Below are positions 47,499 to 55,081 of a stretch of DNA of 64,000 nucleotides, in pieces; position 1 is the stretch's first letter, and every line of letters begins with the position of its first letter. The stretch is taken from contig CAYWGQ010000002.1 of assembly GCA_964457725.1 (NCBI GenBank), positions 1 through 64,000 of the forward strand, in the 5' to 3' direction. Under the pieces are notes generated by a model, which was not told where the DNA came from, did no database searches, and saw nothing but the letters and a program-made list of their open reading frames with translations. The DNA is from FEN-1219 sp964457725 (GTDB lineage: Bacteria > Pseudomonadota > Gammaproteobacteria > Steroidobacterales > Rariloculaceae). A program made the position numbers and the translations under genes.

Positions 47499-48719
47499 TC
47501 AAAGCGAGCCGGCGAGATGCTCGACCAGATCGCGCGCGTCGTCTTCCGCGCCGTGAATGAACGTCGACTTCCGCCGGCGCAGGACGGGCAGGCCGATCGC
47601 GTAGAGTCCGGGCGCGTCCGCGATCACGCCGCCTTCGTGCCGAAGTCGGCCTTTCCGGTCGAGAACGGGCACGTCGAGCCAGCGGTAGTCCGGGCGAAAG
47701 CCGGTCGCCCAGACGATCGAGCGGATTTCGCCGCTCCCGAGATCGAGGCCGAGCCGCGGCGACGCGGGCGCGCGCGTCGGCTCGAAGCGCTCCGGCGCGC
47801 TCGAGTCGACGTCCGCCTCCCGGGCCCATTCGTCGAACGTGTCGAGAAGGCGGTTCATCTTCAGGTCCGCGAGCGCGAACAGATGCTTCAAGCCGCCGGA
47901 AAAGAGCGCGCGGCCGTCGCGGATCGCGGCGAGCCGCCCGACGAGCTCGACGCCGGCCGCGGAAAGCGAGTTCAGGTCGAGCGTCACGCGCTCCGGCGTG
48001 CCGACGAGCTGCGGGGAGGGCAGGCTGCGCGCGCGGTCGAGATCCTCGATCTCGTCGAAGCGCTGGTTCCAGACGCCGGAGGCTTCCATCCACCAGAGCA
48101 CGTCGCGGCCCCGGTACGTTCGCGGCAGCCGCACGTGCTCGCCGACCGCGAGGATCACGCGCCGGCCGGAGCGCTGGATCTCGTCCGCGAGCTGCACCCC
48201 GGTGGCAGACGCGCCGACGACGAGCACGCCGCCGTCCGGGAGGCTCGCGGGGCTACGGTAGTCGAACGGCGTGAAGCACTGGACCGACGGCGGGACGGCC
48301 GCCGCCAGCGAAGGCACGACGGGCACGTTGCAAGCGCCGCTTGCGATCACGAGCGTTCGGCAACGAATCTCGCCGCCGCTCGTGACGACTCGGTAGCCCT
48401 CGTCGAGCCGCGTGACGGAAAGCACCTCCGTGTGCGTACGGACGGGCGCACCGCTCTCTGCCGCGTACGTCGAGATGAAGTCGACGACCTGCGGCATCGT
48501 CATGAAGCCGTCCGGGTCGCCGTCGTAGCGATAGCCCGGCAGGCGGCTCTGGCTGTTCGGTGTGAGCAGCCGCAGCGAGTCCCAGCGCTCGCGGCGCCAG
48601 GAATTCGCGATCTCGCCGCGCTCGAGCACGACGTGATCGATCGAGCGCTCGGTCAGTATGCGGCTGGTCGCCAGCCCGGCGTGTCCGGCGCCGACGACGA
48701 CCGTGGTGAATCGTTCGAT
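47499..48719 (-). CDS. flavoprotein monooxygenase-like NAD(P)-binding protein, ATC start
   Basis: A 406-residue FAD/NADPH flavoprotein of the FMO/YrpB type. The first ATG, at 48629, would remove the FAD-binding GxGxxG: the upstream frame reads ERFTTVVVGAGHAGLATSRI and then LTERSIDHVVLERG, the complete dinucleotide-fold N-terminus. Between an in-frame TGA upstream and this motif there is no ATG, GTG or TTG, so the likely start is the ATC at 48719. The second dinucleotide fold is GGVLVVGASATGVQLADEIQ (about 190). Later motifs IVWATGFRPDYRWLDVPVLD match FMO-like proteins. It would hydroxylate or oxidise a small molecule; substrate unknown. Located 22 bp after osmC. Confidence 0.85.
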   Translation of the reverse strand: MERFTTVVVGAGHAGLATSRILTERSIDHVVLERGEIANSWRRERWDSLRLLTPNSQSRLPGYRYDGDPDGFMTMPQVVDFISTYAAESGAPVRTHTEVLSVTRLDEGYRVVTSGGEIRCRTLVIASGACNVPVVPSLAAAVPPSVQCFTPFDYRSPASLPDGGVLVVGASATGVQLADEIQRSGRRVILAVGEHVRLPRTYRGRDVLWWMEASGVWNQRFDEIEDLDRARSLPSPQLVGTPERVTLDLNSLSAAGVELVGRLAAIRDGRALFSGGLKHLFALADLKMNRLLDTFDEWAREADVDSSAPERFEPTRAPASPRLGLDLGSGEIRSIVWATGFRPDYRWLDVPVLDRKGRLRHEGGVIADAPGLYAIGLPVLRRRKSTFIHGAEDDARDLVEHLAGSL

Positions 48720-48741
48720 GGTCGGTCCCGCGGAGGGTCGC

Positions 48742-49302
48742 TCAGAGCTTGTTGACCTCGACGGTCACGTTCGTCGGGTTCGTGACGATGTCGTATACCG
48801 CGGAGCGCTTCTGCGACTGAGCAACCAATGCCTCGATCTCTTCCTTCGTCGCGTCGGCGTCGATGTCGAACGTGACCTTGATGTCCTCGTAGCCGTTGCG
48901 CACGTCGCTATCGATGCCGAGGATGCCCTGGATGTCCATCTTGCCCTCGAGCCTCGCCTCGACGCTGCGGAGCTGGATGCCGCGGTTCTGCGCGACCGCC
49001 GCAACGCCGGCCGTGAGGCAGCTCGCGAGCCCGACGAGCACGAACTCGACCGGCGTCGCGCCGAGATCCTCGGCCGCAAACACTTCCGGGTGATCCGCCT
49101 CGAACGTGAACTCGGTCTTGTGCTTGTGCTCCTGGCCGAGGCCGTGGAAGCCTTGCACGGTCGAGCGGCTGTGGGTACCGTTGCGCCACTTGCAAGTGGC
49201 ACGCCAGGTGAACACCGCGGCTTCGGGCGCTTGCTTCAGCGCCTCGCGCGCGGCTAGCAACGCTTGTACGTTGACTCCGTTATCGATCATTGCCGCAGCC
49301 AT
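48742..49302 (-). CDS. OsmC-family protein
   Basis: A 186-residue protein; the start at 49302 has AAGGAAC upstream (alternative 49290). The OsmC-like fold: TVQGFHGLGQEHKHKTEFTF, ATPVEFVLVGLASCLTAGVA with the first redox Cys, IQLRSVEARLEGKMDIQGIL and the second conserved part YEDIKVTFDIDADATKEEIE. The usual second Cys (as in peroxide-reducing Ohr) does not appear in the normal place, only Val-Ser residues, so peroxidase activity is doubtful. It precedes the flavoprotein gene on the same strand. It is divergent from metX. Confidence 0.88.
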   Translation of the reverse strand: MAAAMIDNGVNVQALLAAREALKQAPEAAVFTWRATCKWRNGTHSRSTVQGFHGLGQEHKHKTEFTFEADHPEVFAAEDLGATPVEFVLVGLASCLTAGVAAVAQNRGIQLRSVEARLEGKMDIQGILGIDSDVRNGYEDIKVTFDIDADATKEEIEALVAQSQKRSAVYDIVTNPTNVTVEVNKL

Positions 49303-49412
49303 GTTCCTTCTCCCGATCGACGAGTTGGTGGGTTGCCGAGTCCTTGGGTCGCCCTGCGCCCCGAAACGGGCGTTGGATGATACCCCCGGCCCGCCGGGGT
49401 GTCTAAGGCCCC

Positions 49413-49418
49413 TATAAT
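49413..49418 (+). promoter_or_regulatory. perfect -10 hexamer five bases before the metX ATG
   Basis: TATAAT at 49413-49418 ends five bases before the ATG at 49424. A start point at the usual 6-7 bases downstream would fall on the start codon, i.e. a leaderless or nearly leaderless transcript. No convincing -35 box and no ribosome-binding site are visible. Confidence 0.55.
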
Positions 49419-49423
49419 CGCGC

Positions 49424-50623
49424 ATGGCCTCGAGCGTGACGAGCACGGCCGCGGGTTCGGTCGGCACGGTCGAAACGCGGTTTCTCGATCTGCCGGAGCC
49501 GCTCGAGCTCGACTGCGGCCGCTCCCTCCCGCAAGTCCGCATCGCGTACGAGACGTACGGCGAGCTCGCGCCGGCCCGCGACAACGTCGTGCTCGTCTGT
49601 CACGCGCTGTCCGGCGACGCGCATGCCGCCGGCGTTGCGCGCACTCCGCGAGCGGCGAGCGCGCGTGACGGCTTCGGGGCCGAGGAACGCGACGCGGGAC
49701 GCAGTCGCGATCTCGGCTGGTGGGACGGGATGATCGGCCCGGGGAAGGCGTTCGATACCGACCGCTTCTTCGTCGTCAGCACGAACCTCCTCGGCGGCTG
49801 CGGCGGCACGACGGGACCTTCGTCCGTGAACCCGGACACCGGGCGGCCGTACGGAGGCGATTTCCCGGTCATCACGGTCGCGGACATGGTGCGCGCGGAG
49901 CGCGCGTTCCTGAAGGCGCTCGGCATCGACCGCGTCGCGGCCGTCGCCGGCGGCTCTCTCGGCGGGATGCAGGCGCTCGAGTGGGCGGCGCGTTACGGCG
50001 ACGAGGTGGACGCGATCGTCGCGATCGCGAGCACCCACGCGCTTCGGCCGCAAGGCGTCGCGTGGAACGCGATCGCGCGCAATGCGATCATGGCCGATCC
50101 CGATTGGCAGGGCGGGCACTACTACGGCACCGGCCGCGCGCCGACGCGCGGGATGGGTATCGCGCGGATGGTCGGGCACATCACGTATCTGTCGGCCGAG
50201 GCGCTCGGGAAGAAGTTCGGGCGGCGGCTGCAGTTCGCCGACGACATTCGCTACGTGCTCGAGGAGCCGGAGTTCGCGGTGGAGAGCTATCTGCGCCACC
50301 AGGCAGGCAGCTTCGTCAAGCGCTTCGACGCGAACACGTATCTGTATCTTTCCCGCGCGCTGACGTATTTCGATCTCGCGCGCGAGCACGGCGGGGGAGA
50401 CCTCGTCGAGGCCGTGCGGAACGTCTCGGCACGAACGCTTCTGATCGCGTTCAGCTCCGATTGGCTCTACCCGCCCGGGGATTCGGAGGCAATCGCGGCC
50501 GCGCTCCGTGCAGCGGGCAAGGACGTGGAGCTGCACGTCATCGACGCGCCGTACGGGCACGACTGCTTCTTGTTGGAGGAGGCGCGGCAAACGCCTATGA
50601 TCCGACGTTTCCTCGCGCGCTAG
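49424..50623 (+). CDS. metX: homoserine O-acyltransferase
   Basis: A 399-residue alpha/beta-hydrolase enzyme that acylates homoserine in methionine biosynthesis. The nucleophile elbow is GGSLGGMQALEWA (Ser about 177), with the Asp in FSSDWLYPP and the His in APYGHDCFLLE. CHALSGDAHAAG and GGCGGTTGPSSVNP are diagnostic of the family. Whether acetyl- or succinyl-CoA is used cannot be decided from the motifs alone; its neighbour, an O-acetylhomoserine sulfhydrylase-like gene, favours acetyl. Start at 49424; a TATAAT lies five bases upstream. Ten bases separate it from metY. Confidence 0.95.
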   Translation: MASSVTSTAAGSVGTVETRFLDLPEPLELDCGRSLPQVRIAYETYGELAPARDNVVLVCHALSGDAHAAGVARTPRAASARDGFGAEERDAGRSRDLGWWDGMIGPGKAFDTDRFFVVSTNLLGGCGGTTGPSSVNPDTGRPYGGDFPVITVADMVRAERAFLKALGIDRVAAVAGGSLGGMQALEWAARYGDEVDAIVAIASTHALRPQGVAWNAIARNAIMADPDWQGGHYYGTGRAPTRGMGIARMVGHITYLSAEALGKKFGRRLQFADDIRYVLEEPEFAVESYLRHQAGSFVKRFDANTYLYLSRALTYFDLAREHGGGDLVEAVRNVSARTLLIAFSSDWLYPPGDSEAIAAALRAAGKDVELHVIDAPYGHDCFLLEEARQTPMIRRFLAR

Positions 50624-50633
50624 GGAAAGGCGA

Positions 50634-51944
50634 ATGGAAGAGTCACGGCGCTTCGGTTTCGACACCCGTCAGGTGCACGCGGGACAACGCCCCGACCCGA
50701 ACACGGGCGCGCGGGCGGTGCCGATCTTCCAGACGACGAGCTACGTCTTCGAGGATCCCGAGTCCGCCGCGGCGTATTTCAATCTGCAGGAGTACGGCAA
50801 CACCTACTCGCGGATCATGAATCCCACGGTCGCCGCGTTCGAGGAGCGCATCGCGAGCCTCGAAGGGGGGTGCGGTGCCGTTGCGTTCGCGAGCGGCCTC
50901 GCCGCGCAAATGGCCGCGCTCTTCACGCTGCTCGCACCGGGCGATCACGTCGTCTCGTCCGCCGCGCTCTACGGCGGCACGGTGAATCAGCTGAAGCACG
51001 TGCTAGGCAAGATGAACGTCGATCTGACCTGGGTCGATCCGGACGATCTGAATGCGTGGCGCGGGGCCGTGCGCGACGGCACGAAGGCGTTTTTCGCGGA
51101 GACGATCGGAAATCCGGGCGGCAACATCCTCGACATCGAGGCGGTCGCCGAGATCGCGCACGAGCACGGCGTGCCGCTGCTGGTCGACAACACCTTCGCG
51201 ACCCCGTATCTCTGTCGGCCGCTCGAGTGGGGCGCGGACATCGTGCTGCACTCGGCGACGAAGTTCCTCGGCGGCCACGGGACGAGCATCGGCGGCGTCG
51301 TCGTCGACTCCGGGCAGTTCAATTGGTCGAACGGACGCTTCCCGGTGATCGCCGAGCCGTCCCCGGCGTACCACGGCTTGAAGTTTCACGAGACGTTCGG
51401 CGTCTACGGCTATTTGATGAAGCTTCGCGCAGAGACGCTGCGCGATCTCGGCGCATGCTTGAGCCCGTTCAACGCGTTCTTGTTCTTGCAGGGCCTCGAG
51501 ACGCTGTCGCTGCGCATGGCACGGCACGTCGAGAACGCGCTCGCGATCGCGGAGTACCTCGAGCGCCACGAGCTCGCCGAGAACGTCACCTACGCCGGAC
51601 TCGCGCGAAGCCGCTATCGCCCGCTCGTCGAGAAGTATCTTCCCGAGGGCCCGGGCGCGGTCTTCTCGTTCGACATCCGCGGCGGCCGCGAGGCGGGACA
51701 GGAGTTCATTCGCGGCCTGACGGTATGGTCGCATCTCGCGAACGTCGGCGACGCGAAGAGCCTCGTCATCCATCCCGCGAGCACGACGCACAGGCAGCTC
51801 GAGGAAGCCGAGCTTCTCGCCGCGGGCGTGCGTCCCGGCACGATTCGGCTGTCGGTCGGGATCGAGGACGCGGACGATCTGATCTGGGATCTCGAGCAGG
51901 GCTTCGCCCGGGCGCGGGCTCTCGCGACGGAGGTGCGCTCGTGA
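50634..51944 (+). CDS. metY: O-acetylhomoserine sulfhydrylase-like PLP enzyme
   Basis: A 436-residue Cys/Met-metabolism PLP enzyme. The start MEESRRFGFDTRQVHAGQRP follows a GGAAAGG. Motifs: QTTSYVFEDPESAAAYF, NPTVAAFEERIASLEGG, FASGLAAQMAALFTL and the PLP-Lys in LHSATKFLGGHGTSIGG (about residue 213). YLM...FNAFLFLQGLETLSLRM (Arg that contacts the substrate carboxylate) and HPASTTHRQLEEAE complete the family pattern. The length (about 430) and the YGNTYSRIMNPT stretch fit O-acetylhomoserine sulfhydrylase rather than cystathionine synthase. It uses sulfide and the product of metX to make homocysteine. It overlaps the next gene by four bases. Confidence 0.94.
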   Translation: MEESRRFGFDTRQVHAGQRPDPNTGARAVPIFQTTSYVFEDPESAAAYFNLQEYGNTYSRIMNPTVAAFEERIASLEGGCGAVAFASGLAAQMAALFTLLAPGDHVVSSAALYGGTVNQLKHVLGKMNVDLTWVDPDDLNAWRGAVRDGTKAFFAETIGNPGGNILDIEAVAEIAHEHGVPLLVDNTFATPYLCRPLEWGADIVLHSATKFLGGHGTSIGGVVVDSGQFNWSNGRFPVIAEPSPAYHGLKFHETFGVYGYLMKLRAETLRDLGACLSPFNAFLFLQGLETLSLRMARHVENALAIAEYLERHELAENVTYAGLARSRYRPLVEKYLPEGPGAVFSFDIRGGREAGQEFIRGLTVWSHLANVGDAKSLVIHPASTTHRQLEEAELLAAGVRPGTIRLSVGIEDADDLIWDLEQGFARARALATEVRS

Positions 51945-52432
51945 CCGCGCCGTTCGATCTCGCGCGCTACCAGGATCCCCTGACGATCCAGCGCGTCCTT
52001 CTGAACGCGAAGACGATCGCGATCGTCGGCTTGTCCGGGAACGCACTCCGCGCGAGCAACTTCGTCGGCTTCTATCTGCGCCGTCACGGCTATCGCGTGA
52101 TTCCGGTGAATCCGCGCGAGCGCGAAATCTTCGGCGAGAAGAGCTACGCGAGCCTCGCCGACGTGCCGGAGCGAGTCGACATCGTCAACGTGTTCCGCGC
52201 GCCGGACGCGCTGCCCGAGATCGCGACCGAGGCGGTGCGAATCGGCGCCGGGTGCCTCTGGTGCCAGTTCGGCGTGATCAACGAGGAGGGCGCGCGGATC
52301 GCCGAGGAGGGCGGGCTCTCGGTGGTCATGGACCGGTGCATCAAGGTCGAGCATGCGCGCTACATCGGCCGCATGCACTGGCTCGGCTTCAACACCGAGC
52401 GCGTGACGTCCGTTCGGAGCGGGTTGCAGTAG
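51941..52432 (+). CDS. CoA-binding domain protein (YccU-like)
   Basis: A 163-residue protein starting at GTG 51941, which overlaps the metY stop. It is a small Rossmann-like CoA-binding domain: TIAIVGLSGNALRASNFVG, YRVIPVNPREREIFGEKSY, ERVDIVNVFRAPDALPEIA, CLWCQFGVINEEGARIAEEG and the closing VVMDRCIKVEHARYIG. YccU-like proteins are widespread but have no settled function. Co-translation with metY is unusual and may link it to sulfur or acyl-CoA metabolism. Confidence 0.9.
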   Translation: MTAPFDLARYQDPLTIQRVLLNAKTIAIVGLSGNALRASNFVGFYLRRHGYRVIPVNPREREIFGEKSYASLADVPERVDIVNVFRAPDALPEIATEAVRIGAGCLWCQFGVINEEGARIAEEGGLSVVMDRCIKVEHARYIGRMHWLGFNTERVTSVRSGLQ

Positions 52433-52465
52433 CTGGCCGCCGCGGCGGCCAAACGGGGGAAAATC

Positions 52466-53866
52466 ATGAGCGACGAGAGCGGCGAGCGGTTGTCGCGGCG
52501 GCAGCTGTTGAAGGAAACCGCGGCCGCCGCCGCGGGCGGTGCCGCGTTGCTCGCGCAGGCGGACACCGCGCTCGGCCAGGCGCCGGCCGCTGTCACTCGG
52601 CGGCGTTTCAGGGCCTGGATCTCGCGCGGCGAGGGGCCGGGACGGACGACGCTGCAGGAGGCCACGCTCCGCCCGATCTCGGGCCGGCAGGTGCTCGTGC
52701 GGACCGAGGCGACGAATCTCTGTTACTCGAACGTGCCGGCCGTGCTCGGCGTCACCGCGCCCGCGGGAGGACCGGCCGCGCGCAGCGCGCTCGCGCCGCC
52801 CGCCGGCGGCCGACGCTTGAGCGAGATGGCGGTCATTCAAGGGCACGGCGGCGTGGGCGTCGTCGAGGCGGTGGGCCCGGAGGTGCGCCGCGTGCGCGTC
52901 GGCGATCGCGTCTGCGTATCAGGCACGCCGCACTGCGGCGCTTGCTACCGGTGCCTGCGCGGCAGGTCGGACATGTGTCAGTTCCTGAGCGCGAACGGCC
53001 CGGACGACATCGTCGCGATCGCGGACCTCGCGGACGGCACGCCGGTCTACCAGAACTCGCACATCGGCGGGCTCGCGGAGTACATGGTCGCGTTCGAGGA
53101 GTGGGTCGTGCCTATCTTCACCGACCTGCCGGCGGCCGACGTCGGCATGGTCTGCAGCTGCGTTGCCGTCGCCGGGCTCGGCGCGACGACGGCACACGCG
53201 CTCGCGGCGATCGAGCCCGCGTCGTCGGTCGCGGTCGTCGGCTGCGGCCCGCTCGGGCTGAGCGCGGTGCAGGGTGCGCGGATCGCCGGGGCGTCGACGA
53301 TCATCGCGATCGATCCGGTCGCGGTCCGGCGCGAGGCCGCGCTCGCGGTCGGCGCGACGCACGTGCTCGACCCGAACGTCGAAGGCGACGGCCTCGTCGA
53401 GCGCGTACGCTCGCTCACGTCCTGGCCGACGGACCGGCTGTGGTCCGGCGGACGCAACCCGAGTGGGCGCCGCCCCGGCGCCGGCGCCGATTTCGTGATC
53501 GAGGCGGCGGGCTTCGATCACGTCCCGCCGCGAGTCGAGCAGGGGCCGGATCCGACGGGTCTGCTGCCGATGCAGCAGGCCTACCGGATGTGCGCGCTCG
53601 GCGGACACCTGATCACGACGAGCGTGATACGCGGCGACATCGTGTTGCCGGGCAATCTGTTCTCGATCGGCGGCGTCACGCACCACGCGGGTCAGGCGGG
53701 CGGTTGCAGCCCGATGCGCGACATCCCGCGGTTCGTCGAGCTGCTCGCGAACGGCCAGTACGACGCGAAGACCCTCGCGACGACGGTCGTGCCGCTCGAG
53801 GACATGCTCGAAGCGTACGAGCAGGTCGCCTACCGGACGACGATCACCGCGATCATGACGGCGTGA
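52466..53866 (+). CDS. Tat-exported zinc-type alcohol dehydrogenase-like protein
   Basis: A 466-residue medium-chain dehydrogenase with a Tat-type signal (LSRRQLLKETAAAAAGGAAL). The structural-zinc Cys cluster is complete (PHCGACYRCLRGRSDMC). Catalytic-zinc candidates are Cys in NLCYSNVPAV and His in IQGHGGVGVVEAVG, but the family's GHE motif reads GHG, so the usual Glu is missing. The NAD(P) fold is VAVVGCGPLGLSAVQGARIA. An insertion rich in Gly/Arg (about residues 325-355) and one near the first metal site are unusual. Export of a nicotinamide-dependent enzyme is odd, since NAD(P) is scarce outside; a prefolded holoenzyme or a lost activity are possible. It lies 33 bp after the CoA-binding gene. 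Confidence 0.85.
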   Translation: MSDESGERLSRRQLLKETAAAAAGGAALLAQADTALGQAPAAVTRRRFRAWISRGEGPGRTTLQEATLRPISGRQVLVRTEATNLCYSNVPAVLGVTAPAGGPAARSALAPPAGGRRLSEMAVIQGHGGVGVVEAVGPEVRRVRVGDRVCVSGTPHCGACYRCLRGRSDMCQFLSANGPDDIVAIADLADGTPVYQNSHIGGLAEYMVAFEEWVVPIFTDLPAADVGMVCSCVAVAGLGATTAHALAAIEPASSVAVVGCGPLGLSAVQGARIAGASTIIAIDPVAVRREAALAVGATHVLDPNVEGDGLVERVRSLTSWPTDRLWSGGRNPSGRRPGAGADFVIEAAGFDHVPPRVEQGPDPTGLLPMQQAYRMCALGGHLITTSVIRGDIVLPGNLFSIGGVTHHAGQAGGCSPMRDIPRFVELLANGQYDAKTLATTVVPLEDMLEAYEQVAYRTTITAIMTA

Positions 53867-53915
53867 CGCCGGGCTCGCCGCGGCGAGAGACCCGCCGCGC
53901 GCGGGCTCTGGTCGC

Positions 53916-54302
53916 TCACAACGACGGGGTCGGCGTACGGTTCCGCTCCGCCCGCTCCTGACACTCGACGCAGAGCGTCGCGTGCGGCACGGCTCGCAGG
54001 CGTGCGGCCGGGATCGGCTGCCCGCAGCTCGCGCACGTCCCGTACGTTCCGCTCTTCAGCCGGCGGAGCGCGTGCTGCACCGCCCGCAGCTCGTCGAGAT
54101 CGCGGTCGATCTCCGCGAGGTGCAGGTCCACCAGCAGATCCGCGGTCGCGACGTCTTGCGGATCGGGGGTTCCCTGGATCAAGTCCTCGTACTGCGAGGC
54201 GTCGTGCTTGCGAAGCTCGCGGCGAACGTCTTCCCAGAGCTCGTCGTAACGGAGCCGAAGCGTCCGCTCGATCTCGCTCGTGTCGAGCGTGTTCTCGGTC
54301 AC
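53916..54302 (-). CDS. DksA/TraR-type zinc-finger protein
   Basis: A 128-residue protein; GTG start at 54302 with GGAGGACCC upstream. The N-terminal two-thirds form an antiparallel coiled coil (LRLRYDELWEDVRRELRKHD, LAEIDRDLDELRAVQHALRR) and the C-terminus the zinc finger GTCASCGQPIPAARLRAVPH...LCVECQE with four cysteines. The coiled-coil tip carries acidic residues (TPDPQDVATADL), though not the canonical DksA DxxDxA pair, so activity with RNA polymerase and ppGpp is uncertain. It overlaps the lipoprotein gene upstream by four bases. Confidence 0.9.
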   Translation of the reverse strand: MTENTLDTSEIERTLRLRYDELWEDVRRELRKHDASQYEDLIQGTPDPQDVATADLLVDLHLAEIDRDLDELRAVQHALRRLKSGTYGTCASCGQPIPAARLRAVPHATLCVECQERAERNRTPTPSL

Positions 54303-55009
54303 GGGTCCTCCGTGCGGTTCGGCGGGGGTGATCGGGCGAGCGCGGGCTCGCTCGGCTCGAGCAGACTCTCGTCGAACAGGCGCTCCGAGACCGCAGCGAC
54401 GACCGAGTCGGCGAGCCGCTCGAACGCGGTGTCGTCCATCGTCTCCGAGCGGGCCGTCCAGACGAGCTCGTCGGTCTCGTTGTCGTACAGCGACGTTTCG
54501 ACGACGACGTAGGTGTACTGCTCCCAGTAGCCCGCGGAGCGCACGACGTCGCGCGTCATGCGCCAATGCCAGTAATAGTTCCAGTGCGGGTAGTAGTACC
54601 AGAAGTACGGATGGCCGACGATGACGCCGGGCGGCAGCGTGCCGAGATACGGCGACGCTCGTCTGAACACGCGGCGCTCGTCGACGGCGATCAGGCGGAA
54701 GATCAGCAGGGCGTCGATCTCGGCGTCGAGCAGCGCGGCTTCCATCTCCTCGTAGGTGTAGTCGCGGCTCGGCTCGAGAAACTGCCGCCCCTCGACCACG
54801 CGGACGCCGCGGCCTTCGAAATGCTCGGCGGCCTGCCGCTCGAATGCACGGCTTTCGGCTTCCGTATCGAACAGCGCGACGACGCCGATCCGGCTGAACG
54901 GCATGCCGGAGAACGACGGGTCGGTCCATGCGGTTTCGATCGTCGTCGGCGCGACGGCGCAGCCGGCGAGGGCCGCGAGCGATGCGAGCACCAACGTCGG
55001 TCTGCACAT
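54299..55009 (-). CDS. DUF4136-like lipoprotein
   Basis: A 236-residue lipoprotein; the lipobox is LAALAGC with the modified Cys at about residue 17. The start (MCRPTLVLA) is at 55009. The mature part has SRIGVVALFDTEAESRAFER, then a long aromatic loop (VGHPYFWYYYPHWNYYWHWR) and YVVVETSLYDNETDELVWTA, like DUF4136/YajI-related outer-membrane lipoproteins. The aromatic stretch may bind a lipid or polymer. Overlaps the downstream DksA-like gene by four bases, hence co-translated, a curious pairing. Confidence 0.82.
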   Translation of the reverse strand: MCRPTLVLASLAALAGCAVAPTTIETAWTDPSFSGMPFSRIGVVALFDTEAESRAFERQAAEHFEGRGVRVVEGRQFLEPSRDYTYEEMEAALLDAEIDALLIFRLIAVDERRVFRRASPYLGTLPPGVIVGHPYFWYYYPHWNYYWHWRMTRDVVRSAGYWEQYTYVVVETSLYDNETDELVWTARSETMDDTAFERLADSVVAAVSERLFDESLLEPSEPALARSPPPNRTEDP

Positions 55010-55081
55010 GGCACCGAAGGTGCAATGTCCGTGCCACGGCAGCGTGCCGCGACGCCGTCGGCCGCTCGTTAGGAAAGGCGC

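Noticed and set aside
49303..49423. Possible SAM riboswitch or attenuator before metX
   Set aside because: The gap is only 121 bases, no SAM-I/II core could be recognised, and the perfect -10 box next to the ATG predicts a leaderless message.
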